DNA of 27,357 bases, from NCBI GenBank assembly GCA_045647745.1, contig JAZRMQ010000049.1:1-27357 (forward strand), given 5' to 3'. Below the pieces are notes generated by a model. It worked only from the letters and a program-made list of their open reading frames with translations, did not search any database and was not told the DNA's origin. The DNA comes from HGM04593 sp045647745 (GTDB taxonomy: Bacteria > Bacteroidota > Bacteroidia > Bacteroidales > Bacteroidaceae). Shown piece by piece: positions 15,039-22,555 of the stretch (the stretch's first letter is position 1; every line of letters starts with the position of its first letter). The translations under genes and the position numbers were made by a program.

Positions 15039-15346
15039 AATGAAATCTTTGTTTTGCGGGGCTGCGCAGCCTTGCGTGAGGCGGCTGCTACCTTGTGTCG
15101 CTCCGGTTTTTTGTTTATAAACACAAAAATATATAAAATAATAATATGTAGGGCTATGAGTGGCGTGAAATTTTGTTGCTTGTTGGTGCGGAACACCGTT
15201 TTTGTGTTGAACATTTTTTGTGCAGTCTTTGTTCTTTTCTTCAGCAGGAGAAATCTTGCCCTGCTTTGTGTGAAATTATTTTTGTTTTTTCTTGTGTGTG
15301 TCATAATAAAATGCGACCTTTGTCGGCATATCAGAAAAAGCGTTTT
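15039..15346. other. Divergent intergenic region between ugd and nusB
   Basis: No gene is seen here. It holds a 12-bp G+C palindrome GGCTGCGCAGCC (15060-15071) close to the ugd start, a possible ugd -7 element at 15124-15131 (minus), A/T-rich DNA around 15115-15150, and the nusB promoter candidate at 15291-15322. Confidence 0.6.
15291..15322 (+). promoter_or_regulatory. Possible promoter of the nusB operon
   Basis: CTTG (15291-15294), a 20-nt spacer and GACCTTTG (15315-15322) each differ from the TTTG / TAnnTTTG pattern by one base. The predicted start near 15327 lies after the alternative ATG at 15311 and before ATG 15347, which supports the latter as the nusB start. Confidence 0.5.
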
Positions 15347-16270
15347 ATGATTAATAGAGTTCTTATTCGTCTGAAGGTTGTGCAGATTGTTTATGCTTAC
15401 TACAAAAACAGTGGCAAGAGTTTGAAAGCTGCCGAGGACGAGATGTTTTTCAGTCTTTCAAAGGCGTATGACCTTTATCACTATCTGTTGCTGCTTATGC
15501 CGGGTATTACCAATTATGCGGCAGACAGAATTTCGTTCCTCAGTATGAAAGTTCGTCCTACCGAGAACGATAAAAATCCTAATTTAAAGTTTGTAAATAA
15601 CCGTTTTGTGGCTCAGCTTGAGCAGGTGGAGCAGCTTGTAAAATTCTCGGAGAAAAGCAAGCTGAACTGGGTGGATAATTCCGATTTTCTGCGCCGTTTG
15701 CTCGACAAGATTGAGGCTAGCGACATATACAAGGAGTATATGGAGTCGGGCAACGATAGCTATGAAGAGGATAAAGAGCTTTGGCGCAAACTGTACAAGG
15801 CTTTTGTCTTTGAGAATGAGGAACTTGATGAGCTTATCGAGGAGCACAGCCTCTATTGGAATGATGATAAGCCTATCGTGGATACTTTTGTTATAAAGAC
15901 TATCAAACGTTTTGCCGAGGATGCCTGTGGCGACTCTTTGCTGTTGCCCGAATATAAGGACGACTCGGATAAGGAGTTTGCCTGCAAGCTATTCAGGAGC
16001 GCAATAACAAATGCCGAGGAGTATCGCAAGATGATGAGTGATAATTCAAAAAATTGGGATATGGAGCGCTTGGCGTTTATGGATGTGGTGATTATGCAGG
16101 TGGCGCTCGCCGAGGTGATGACACAGAATGATATTCCGCTATCGGTTACTCTCAATGAGTATGTCGAGATTGCCAAATATTATAGCACAGCCAAGAGTGG
16201 TTCGTTTGTGAATGGTCTGCTTGACGCAATCACAAAGAACTTGCGCGAAAAGGGAAAGATTAACAAGTAA
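15347..16270 (+). CDS. nusB: Transcription antitermination factor NusB, long Bacteroidetes form
   Basis: ATG at 15347 gives MINRVLIRLKVVQIVYAYY and 307 residues; the frame is open further upstream but that part is Cys-rich and unlike the family, and the promoter lies within it. The C-terminal third (about residues 205-300) carries the NusB fold with MERLAFMDVVIMQVALAEVM, IPLSVTLNEYVEIAKYYSTAKSGSFVNGLLDAI; the N-terminal two thirds is the extension typical of Bacteroidales. NusB binds boxA RNA with NusE and promotes rRNA antitermination. It leads the conserved nusB-yajC-ybbR-coaE run. Confidence 0.92.
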   Translation: MINRVLIRLKVVQIVYAYYKNSGKSLKAAEDEMFFSLSKAYDLYHYLLLLMPGITNYAADRISFLSMKVRPTENDKNPNLKFVNNRFVAQLEQVEQLVKFSEKSKLNWVDNSDFLRRLLDKIEASDIYKEYMESGNDSYEEDKELWRKLYKAFVFENEELDELIEEHSLYWNDDKPIVDTFVIKTIKRFAEDACGDSLLLPEYKDDSDKEFACKLFRSAITNAEEYRKMMSDNSKNWDMERLAFMDVVIMQVALAEVMTQNDIPLSVTLNEYVEIAKYYSTAKSGSFVNGLLDAITKNLREKGKINK

Positions 16271-16298
16271 TTATTATTGACAATAAATTTATAGAATT

Positions 16299-16718
16299 AT
16301 GGTATTTATGCAAGCCGAAGCAGGCGCTCAGACTATTAACGAGGCTGTGTCACAGCCTGTCGTTGCAACAGCTCAAGCAACAGATGTGATAACAGAGGTG
16401 TCAACAGAAGAGCCTATTCAGGAGCCTAGTGGCCTTGCTGCCTTCTTGGGTAATCCTTTGTTTATGTTTGTTATCATCATTGCTATTATGTACTTTTTGA
16501 TGATTCGTCCACAACGCAAACGTCAAAAGGAGATTGAGAACTTCCGTCGTGGCCTTCAGCCCGGTATGGAGGTTGTTACCAGTGGTGGTATCTATGGCAA
16601 AATTAAGGAGATTAACGGCAATATCGTTGTGATTGAGATTGCTCACAATGTGAATGTGCGCGTTGATATTTCGGTTGTGTTTGCCGACCCTAGCGCAATG
16701 AAAGAGGAGGGTAAGTAA
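16299..16718 (+). CDS. yajC: Preprotein translocase subunit YajC
   Basis: The 139-residue protein has an Ala/Glu/Gln-rich N-terminus, one transmembrane segment (about residues 49-68, LFMFVIIIAIMYFLMI) followed by RPQRKRQKE and a C-terminal soluble domain with PGMEVVTSGGIYGKIKEI, the YajC signature. It is an accessory inner-membrane part of the SecDF-YajC holotranslocon. The N-terminal part before the membrane is longer than in E. coli, as is usual in this phylum. It lies 28 bp after nusB. Confidence 0.93.
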   Translation: MVFMQAEAGAQTINEAVSQPVVATAQATDVITEVSTEEPIQEPSGLAAFLGNPLFMFVIIIAIMYFLMIRPQRKRQKEIENFRRGLQPGMEVVTSGGIYGKIKEINGNIVVIEIAHNVNVRVDISVVFADPSAMKEEGK

Positions 16719-16732
16719 TTTAGCTTGACAAA

Positions 16733-17725
16733 TTGGATATAAATTCCTTTAAAAAGGCTTTTGAAAAAGCAAAAGGGAATAACTTGATTGTTTTTCTCTT
16801 CTTTTTATTGGTCTCGTGTAGTCTTTGGTTGTCGTTGACCTTGAATAGAATATACGAGACCGATATTTCTGTATCGGTACGTGTGAAGAATATCCCCAAT
16901 GGCATCTTGCTCGAGAATGAGAATGACGTTGCTACGCGTGTTATGGTGCGTGGCGATGGAACGGAACTTTTTGGCTACATCTTTGACGATGGCGTGGCTG
17001 TGTCGGTGGATTACTCGGAGTTTGTTCGCAAGGGTGGCCGTTTGACAATGCCGTCGAACTTGATAAGGAGTAGGGTGATTGAGCAGTTTGCTCCTTCGCT
17101 TTCAATAAAGAACTTTTTGACCGATACATTGGTTGCCAACATTCAACGTACAACGGCTGTTGTGCCTGTGAGGAAAAATCGTCTCGACCTCAGGGTGTCC
17201 GAGGGGTATGAGTTGGTGTCTATAAAATATGAGCCCGAGGAGGTTAGCATCACTGCGCTTGTTGATGAGATTGCAGAGATAAAGGATGTGCGCACTCCGG
17301 CCTTTGTATTTGATGGCATTAAACAGGATACAGTTCTTGAGATGACCTTTTTGCCGGGAAAGTATATTGATGTAAAGCCCGAGAAGGTGCTGGTGAGCGT
17401 GGGCGTCTCCCGTTACGTTGAAGATGCAGTCACCGTGCCGGTGGAGTATGTTAAATTTCCCAGTGATATAAACCTCGGGTTTATGCCTCAGGAGGTAACG
17501 GTTGAGTATGACGTGCTCGAAGTGAATAGGGACAAGGTGAAGCCGGGCGATTTCTCGGTTCAATTGCTTTTTGATGATTACGCTCATAGTGTGGTGGCCG
17601 GCAAGCCGGGTGAGCTTGAAAAGAGATTTGTTGTTTCTGCTGTTTCGGCGCTTGTGAAGAACGCGAAGGTGGTGGGAGTGGAATCTGTTGAAGATGCTGC
17701 GGGTCCTAAAAATGTTGCTCTATGA
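16733..17725 (+). CDS. YbbR-like domain protein
   Basis: The 330-residue protein has an N-terminal membrane anchor (about residues 17-38, NLIVFLFFLLVSCSLWLSL) and then repeats of the YbbR β-domain outside the cytoplasm (VSVRVKNIPNG near 47-57, later VPVRKNR and VTVPVEYVKFP). The family includes CdaR, the regulator of diadenylate cyclase, but partner genes are not in this window, so the role is open. The start is TTG at 16733, 14 bp after yajC; no in-frame ATG lies before the membrane segment. Its stop overlaps the coaE start by 4 bp (ATGA). Confidence 0.85.
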   Translation: MDINSFKKAFEKAKGNNLIVFLFFLLVSCSLWLSLTLNRIYETDISVSVRVKNIPNGILLENENDVATRVMVRGDGTELFGYIFDDGVAVSVDYSEFVRKGGRLTMPSNLIRSRVIEQFAPSLSIKNFLTDTLVANIQRTTAVVPVRKNRLDLRVSEGYELVSIKYEPEEVSITALVDEIAEIKDVRTPAFVFDGIKQDTVLEMTFLPGKYIDVKPEKVLVSVGVSRYVEDAVTVPVEYVKFPSDINLGFMPQEVTVEYDVLEVNRDKVKPGDFSVQLLFDDYAHSVVAGKPGELEKRFVVSAVSALVKNAKVVGVESVEDAAGPKNVAL

Positions 17726-18306
17726 TTAAACTTGCAATTGTCGGTGGTATTGGTAGTGGCAAGTCTGTTGTGTCACGTATGCTGGAGATTATGGGCGTTC
17801 CTGTCTATGATTGTGATAGCCGTGCAAAGGAGCTGATGGTGAAAAATCCTACCATTATAAAGGAACTTAAACGTATGTTCGGCGATGAGTGTTACGATGA
17901 GAATGGTTGTTTGGACCGAAAATATCTTGCTTCGCGCATTTTTGTCGATGAGAGGAATACGAAGAGAGTAAATGCTTTGGTGCATCCGGTGGTGAAGAGT
18001 GATTTTTGCTCTTGGACTGAGCAACAAGATGCTCCAATTGTGGCAGTTGAGACAGCGCTGCTCTATGAGTCGGGGATGGTTGATGTTGTTGATAAAGTGT
18101 TGTTGGTGTGGGCCGATAAAGAGACTGCCATTGAGCGTACAATGCAGCGCAGCGGAATGACGCGTATGCAGGTGCTCAATAGAATGGAAAAGCAGATGGC
18201 AACGGATGATTTGCTGTTGCTTTCGGATTTTTCGCTATATAATGGTGGAAACAATCCCATTGTGCCTCAGGTGGTTGAACTGCTTGATGAATTAAAGCAG
18301 GCCTAA
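17722..18306 (+). CDS. coaE: Dephospho-CoA kinase
   Basis: The 194-residue P-loop kinase phosphorylates the 3'-OH of dephospho-CoA, the last step of CoA synthesis. It shows the Walker A GGIGSGKS (residues 8-15), VYDCDSRAKELM with the substrate-binding Asp, ALVHPVV, VAVETALLYESG and RMEKQMATDD. Length is normal. It overlaps the ybbR stop by ATGA and ends the operon. A run of 11 C begins 2 bases after its stop codon; it lies outside the reading frame and cannot change the protein. Confidence 0.93.
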   Translation: MIKLAIVGGIGSGKSVVSRMLEIMGVPVYDCDSRAKELMVKNPTIIKELKRMFGDECYDENGCLDRKYLASRIFVDERNTKRVNALVHPVVKSDFCSWTEQQDAPIVAVETALLYESGMVDVVDKVLLVWADKETAIERTMQRSGMTRMQVLNRMEKQMATDDLLLLSDFSLYNGGNNPIVPQVVELLDELKQA

Positions 18307-18308
18307 TG

Positions 18309-18319
18309 CCCCCCCCCCC
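18309..18319. repeat. Homopolymer C(11) tract
   Basis: Eleven C on the plus strand lie between the coaE stop and the promoter of the DUF5606 gene, 40 bp ahead of that promoter's TTTG. It is the longest G/C homopolymer in the window. It is not inside a supported reading frame. Confidence 0.8.
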
Positions 18320-18359
18320 TCTTGTGTGAGTGGTTGCGAATATTAAAAAAGTATAAAAT

Positions 18360-18391
18360 TTTGTAAATAAGGAAAGAGCTCTGTATCTTAG
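18360..18391 (+). promoter_or_regulatory. Promoter of the DUF5606-DUF4923 operon
   Basis: TTTG (18360-18363), a 20-nt spacer and TATCTTAG (18384-18391), one base off TAnnTTTG. The leader would be about 40 nt. Confidence 0.65.
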
Positions 18392-18434
18392 CACAGCTTT
18401 TGAAAAATAATAACACAAATAATAAAACAATTGT

Positions 18435-18869
18435 ATGAATATGTTTGAAACTGTTTTGACTATTTCGGGTAAGCCGGGTTTGTATCGTCTGTTGTCGCAC
18501 GGACGTAATATGTTTATTGTGGAGTGTGTGGATGCTTCAAAAAAGCGTGTGCCTGTATATAACAGCGACCAAGTGGTGATGCTCGATGATATCGCAATAT
18601 ACACCGATACAGAGGAGATGCCTTTGAAGAGTGTTTTTGCTAAGATATATGAGAAGGAGAACGGTGTTTTGCCTTTTGATGTAAAAATGACTACTCCCGA
18701 GGAGATGGTTGAGTATTTTGAGGCTATTATCCCCGATTATGACCGTGAGCGTGTATATTTGACACATATAAAGAAAATGTTTACTTGGTATAACATCCTT
18801 GTAGCCAATGGCATTGTTGACTTTGCTGTTGAGGAGCAGGAGGGTGAAAAGGCCGAGAGTGCTGAATAA
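18435..18869 (+). CDS. DUF5606 domain-containing protein
   Basis: The 144-residue cytosolic protein begins MNMFETVLTISGKPGLYRLL with GRNMFIVECVDASKKRVPVY, which fits the Bacteroidetes family DUF5606 (small SH3-like N-terminal part followed by helices). The C-terminal dozen residues are acidic. Its function is unknown. It has its own promoter and is followed 8 bp later by the DUF4923 gene; nearness to coaE and nusB is common in this order but tells little about its job. Confidence 0.85.
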   Translation: MNMFETVLTISGKPGLYRLLSHGRNMFIVECVDASKKRVPVYNSDQVVMLDDIAIYTDTEEMPLKSVFAKIYEKENGVLPFDVKMTTPEEMVEYFEAIIPDYDRERVYLTHIKKMFTWYNILVANGIVDFAVEEQEGEKAESAE

Positions 18870-18877
18870 TAAAAAGA

Positions 18878-19729
18878 ATGATGATTACTATGAAAAGAGT
18901 TGTTTTTTCTTTGATTTTGATGGTTGTGTTCGCTGCGAGTGCATCGGCTCAATCGTGGAAAGATCTTTTGGGTAAAGTGGCAGGCGAGGTCGTTGAAGAG
19001 GTTACTTCAACCGAGACAGGCAGCGCTGTGACAAATATCTTGGGTAATATTTTGGGCGCATCTTTGACTCTCTCGAATGAGGCTTTAGAGGGCACTTGGG
19101 ATTATGAGGGTGTTGCGTGTGTGCTCGAGAGTGAGAATGCTCTCTCAAATGTGGGTGGTTCTTTGGTGACCTCTACATTGGAATCTAAGCTTGATGAAAA
19201 GCTTGCAAAGGTGGGTATCTCAAAGGGCGAGTGCTCTTTCACTTTTGTGAAGGATGGTACTTGTACTATAAATGTGGGCGGTTATAGCTTGCCGGGTAAA
19301 TATGAGTTGAATGTCGAGGAGAAGGTGATTGTCTTTACATTTATGTATGATAAATTGCCTATCAAGACTTATGTTTCGTATGAGTTGACCAACTTGAATA
19401 TTGTGTTTAAGGCTGATAGATTGCTCTCTTTCATAAAGAATGTGGCCTCTTACCTTTCAAAGAGTGCCGTTGGTGAGCAGCTGGGTCAGTTGCAGACTGC
19501 AATGCAGGCTGTGGGCGCAATTGGAACATTGTTGGAGAATTATGATGGTATGATGCTTGGCGTTAAGTTGACAAAGTCCGGTGCGGCAGCTGCTACAAGC
19601 AGTGCTGCCATAACAAACACCACAACAAACACAACAGAGAGTACTACAACAGGCTCTGCTACAAAGAGTGGCACTGGTAGTGGTGTTGGTGAAAAGATTG
19701 CTACCGGCTTGGGCAAGTTGTTCAAGTGA
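18878..19729 (+). CDS. DUF4923 family secreted protein
   Basis: The product has a Sec signal peptide (KRVVFSLILMVVFAASASA, cleavage before QSW), then WKDLLGKVAGEVVEEV, a GTWDYEGVACVLES core of the lipocalin-like DUF4923 family, and a Ser/Thr/Gly-rich linker (about residues 240-270) ending in GEKIATGLGKLFK. It should be periplasmic or outer-membrane associated; its ligand is unknown. Start choice: ATG 18878 follows an A/G-rich stretch, while ATG 18890 gives a more usual signal peptide; both keep the same mature protein. It is the last gene before a convergent terminator. Confidence 0.85.
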   Translation: MMITMKRVVFSLILMVVFAASASAQSWKDLLGKVAGEVVEEVTSTETGSAVTNILGNILGASLTLSNEALEGTWDYEGVACVLESENALSNVGGSLVTSTLESKLDEKLAKVGISKGECSFTFVKDGTCTINVGGYSLPGKYELNVEEKVIVFTFMYDKLPIKTYVSYELTNLNIVFKADRLLSFIKNVASYLSKSAVGEQLGQLQTAMQAVGAIGTLLENYDGMMLGVKLTKSGAAAATSSAAITNTTTNTTESTTTGSATKSGTGSGVGEKIATGLGKLFK

Positions 19730-19789
19730 TTTATATAAGAAAATGGCTGAGAGGATTTATCTTTGATACGCTTTTTAGCCTTTTCTTTA

Positions 19790-19829
19790 CAGCAAAAGAG
19801 GATGACTTTATGGTCATCCTCTTTTGCTG
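19790..19829. terminator. Bidirectional terminator between DUF4923 and clpB
   Basis: A perfect 17-bp stem (19790-19806 with 19813-19829, core AAAAGAGGATGAC) and a 6-nt loop sit between the convergent genes. It ends exactly at the clpB stop codon on the minus strand, so it is also the 3' end of clpB. Confidence 0.88.
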
Positions 19830-22421
19830 TTATTTATTACTAAAGATTAGCACTCCCTCTTGCGCATCTACTTTTATTGGCTTGCTTTTGTCAATGGCGC
19901 CGGCGAGCAACTGCTTCGATAGGTCGTTGAGCAAGTGGCGTTGAATGGCACGTTTGATGGGGCGTGCACCGAACTCCGGGTCGAACCCGGCCTGTGCAAT
20001 GAATTGCACTGCGGCGTTGGTTGCCTCCAGTGTAATGTCGCTCTCGCGCAACAACTTTGACACTGTCGCAATTTGCAGTCTTACAATTTGCTCAATCTCA
20101 TCCCTGTTCAATGGTGTGAACATTATTGTTTCGTCTATACGATTGAGGAATTCGGGGCGTATAGTCTTTTTCAACATCTCCATAATCTTCTCTTTTGTCT
20201 CCTCGATGATGTGGTCGCGGTTGCTGTCGTTAATCTTCTCAAACTGCTCTTGTATATAACTGCTGCCAAGGTTGCTTGTCATTATTATAATGGTGTTTTT
20301 GAAATTGACTGTGCGGCCTTTGTTATCGGTGAGCCTGCCATCGTCGAGCACTTGAAGCAGAATATTGAATACGTCGGGGTGAGCCTTTTCAATCTCGTCG
20401 AAAAGTACTACGGAGTAGGGCTTGCGGCGCACAGCCTCGGTGAGTTGTCCGCCCTCGTCGTATCCGACGTATCCCGGAGGCGCGCCAATGAGGCGTGAAA
20501 CGGAAAATTTTTCCTGATATTCGCTCATATCTATTCTAGTCATTAGCGATTCGTCGTTGAAAAGATATGTAGCAAGTGCCTTTGCCAGCTCGGTTTTTCC
20601 CACTCCTGTTGTGCCAAGGAAGATGAATGAGCCGATGGGGCGCTTGGGGTCTTGCAGGCCTGCGCGGCTGCGACGTACTGCATCGCTGACGGCTTGTATT
20701 GCTTCATCTTGTCCAATGACGCTTTTGTGTAGCTCCTCCTCTAGGTTGAGTAGCTTTTCTCGTTCGCTCTCTAGCATTTTGCTCACGGGAATACCTGTCC
20801 AGCGTGATACTATATCGGCAATATCCTCGGCTGTGACCTCCTCCTTTATCATTGCGTTTGAGCCTTGTGCGTTGCGCAGTGCTGCTTGTGTGGCGGTAAT
20901 CTCCTCCTCGAGTTTTGTTATCTTGCCGTAGCGTATCTCGGCCACGCGTCCGTAGTCTCCCTCGCGCTCGGCTTTTTCGGCTTCAAATTTCAGCTCTTCA
21001 ATCTCGTGCTTGGCGCTTTGTATATTGTCGGCAAGCTCTTTTTCCTGTTGCCATTTAGCGCGTTTGCTGTTTTCTTGCTCTTTTAGTGTCGAGATTTCTT
21101 TGCTCAACTGTGCGAGTTTGGCTTCGTCTTTTTCGCGTTTGATAGCTTCGCGCTCAATCTCGAGCTGTTTTATATGGCGTTCTATCTCATCAAGCTCCTC
21201 AGGGAGTGAATTGCGCTCCATACGAAGCTTCGATGCTGCTTCGTCGATGAGGTCTATTGCCTTATCGGGCAGGAAGCGCTCGGTGATATAGCGGTCGCTA
21301 AGGGTTACGGCTGCAATTATTGCGTCATCTTGTATGCGCACTTTGTGGTGGTTTTCGTAGCGCTCTTTTAAGCCACGCAATATTGATATTGTGCTCATCT
21401 TGTCGGGCTCGTTTACCATAACTGTCTGGAAACGACGCTCGAGAGCTTTGTCCTTTTCGAAATATTTTTGATACTCGTCGAGGGTGGTGGCACCTATGGA
21501 ACGCAGTTCGCCACGGGCGAGCGCTGGCTTTAGTATGTTGGCAGCGTCCATTGCTCCGTCGCTCTTGCCGGCACCTACAAGGGTGTGTATCTCGTCGATG
21601 AACAGGATTATCTGCCCATCGGATTTTGTAACCTCGCTGATTACTGCTTTTAAACGCTCCTCAAATTCTCCTTTGTATTTTGCGCCGGCGATGAGTGCTC
21701 CCATATCGAGTGAATAGACCTGCTTGTCGCGCAGATTATCGGGCACGTCGCCACGGATGATGCGGTGGGCAAGTCCTTCTACTATGGCGGTTTTTCCTGT
21801 TCCGGGCTCTCCTATGAGGATGGGGTTGTTTTTTGTGCGGCGGCTGAGTATTTGCAGTATGCGGCGTATCTCGTCGTCGCGGCCAATGACGGGGTCGAGC
21901 TTGCCCTCTTTTGCTGCTTGGTTGAGGTTTACGGCGTATTTGCTGAGCGCTTGATAGCTCTCTTCGGCCGATTGCGAATTGACCTTTGAGCCTTGTCGCA
22001 ACTCTGATATTGCTTTTTCGAGCTCGCTTTTTGTCACTCCGTTGCTTTTGAGGATGTTGGCTGCCGGGCTGTTTACGTCGAGCAGGGCTAATAAAAGCGG
22101 TTCGATGGAGACGAATTCATCATTCATCTGCTTTGCCTTCTCCTGTGCTTTGGTAATCACTTGGTTGCTCTCGCGGCTGAGGTAGGGGCTGCCGCCACTC
22201 ACTTTGGGTAGGCTGTGAATGGTGTCGTTTGTCTGTTTTTTGATGTTCTCGATGCTGGCTCCGGTCTTTTGGAGCAGGAACGATGCTATCTGTTCGCAGC
22301 TCTTTAGGATGCCGCTCATTATGTGTACCGGTTCAATGACCTGCTGTCCTTGTTGTTGTACAAGGTTTATAGCTTCTTGAATAGCCTCTTGGGCTTTGAT
22401 TGTAAATTTGTTGAAATCCAT
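19830..22421 (-). CDS. clpB: ATP-dependent disaggregase ClpB
   Basis: The 863-residue Hsp100 protein threads aggregated proteins through its hexameric pore with DnaK. Order of domains: Clp N domain (1-145), AAA1 with Walker A GEPGTGKT (204-211) and ARFs of the family, a long coiled-coil middle domain (about 405-525, rich in Glu/Lys) that distinguishes ClpB from ClpA/C, and AAA2 with GTTGVGKTE and IGAPPGYVGYDEGGQL pore loop. Length is normal. It is monocistronic between two terminator/leader regions. Its leader has a strong Shine-Dalgarno inside a hairpin, which suggests thermal control of translation. Confidence 0.96.
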   Translation of the reverse strand: MDFNKFTIKAQEAIQEAINLVQQQGQQVIEPVHIMSGILKSCEQIASFLLQKTGASIENIKKQTNDTIHSLPKVSGGSPYLSRESNQVITKAQEKAKQMNDEFVSIEPLLLALLDVNSPAANILKSNGVTKSELEKAISELRQGSKVNSQSAEESYQALSKYAVNLNQAAKEGKLDPVIGRDDEIRRILQILSRRTKNNPILIGEPGTGKTAIVEGLAHRIIRGDVPDNLRDKQVYSLDMGALIAGAKYKGEFEERLKAVISEVTKSDGQIILFIDEIHTLVGAGKSDGAMDAANILKPALARGELRSIGATTLDEYQKYFEKDKALERRFQTVMVNEPDKMSTISILRGLKERYENHHKVRIQDDAIIAAVTLSDRYITERFLPDKAIDLIDEAASKLRMERNSLPEELDEIERHIKQLEIEREAIKREKDEAKLAQLSKEISTLKEQENSKRAKWQQEKELADNIQSAKHEIEELKFEAEKAEREGDYGRVAEIRYGKITKLEEEITATQAALRNAQGSNAMIKEEVTAEDIADIVSRWTGIPVSKMLESEREKLLNLEEELHKSVIGQDEAIQAVSDAVRRSRAGLQDPKRPIGSFIFLGTTGVGKTELAKALATYLFNDESLMTRIDMSEYQEKFSVSRLIGAPPGYVGYDEGGQLTEAVRRKPYSVVLFDEIEKAHPDVFNILLQVLDDGRLTDNKGRTVNFKNTIIIMTSNLGSSYIQEQFEKINDSNRDHIIEETKEKIMEMLKKTIRPEFLNRIDETIMFTPLNRDEIEQIVRLQIATVSKLLRESDITLEATNAAVQFIAQAGFDPEFGARPIKRAIQRHLLNDLSKQLLAGAIDKSKPIKVDAQEGVLIFSNK

Positions 22422-22430
22422 ATTTGTAAT

Positions 22431-22447
22431 CTCCTTTCGTTAAGGAG
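22431..22447 (-). promoter_or_regulatory. Shine-Dalgarno-sequestering hairpin of clpB (candidate RNA thermometer)
   Basis: In the mRNA, CTCCTT-AACGA-AAGGAG folds into a 6-bp stem with a 5-nt loop, and AAGGAG is the Shine-Dalgarno 9 nt before the ATG. Strong Shine-Dalgarno sequences are rare in this genome. An AATATTTG (22460 to 22453), one base off the -7 pattern, lies just ahead, so a transcript could begin at the hairpin. Confidence 0.55.
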
Positions 22448-22460
22448 TAGAACAAATATT

Positions 22461-22511
22461 GAGCCAATGATGTTTCCTCTGTCATTTTGGCTCATCGCAA
22501 GTCAAAATGGC
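22461..22511 (-). promoter_or_regulatory. Overlapping inverted repeats upstream of clpB
   Basis: GAGCCAA (22461-22467) pairs with TTGGCTC (22487-22493), and the second arm's neighbour CATTTTG (22483-22489) can instead pair with CAAAATG (22503-22509). The two hairpins exclude each other. They could be operator half-sites or alternative leader structures. Confidence 0.45.
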
Positions 22512-22555
22512 AGAGAAAATCTGTTTATGCGTTTCTAAGGCTTTAAAATGAGAAC

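Noticed and set aside
15060..15071. GC palindrome near ugd as a terminator
   Set aside because: No T run on either side and it lies ahead of the ugd start, so at most it is an operator or leader hairpin.
15173..15346. N-terminal extension of NusB to 15173
   Set aside because: The extension is Cys-rich and low in similarity to any NusB; the best promoter candidate lies inside it.
18176..18604. Minus-strand ORF of 142 residues crossing the C(11) tract
   Set aside because: It is antisense to coaE and the DUF5606 gene, has no recognisable motif, and its composition follows the shadow of those genes; so the tract is not treated as coding.
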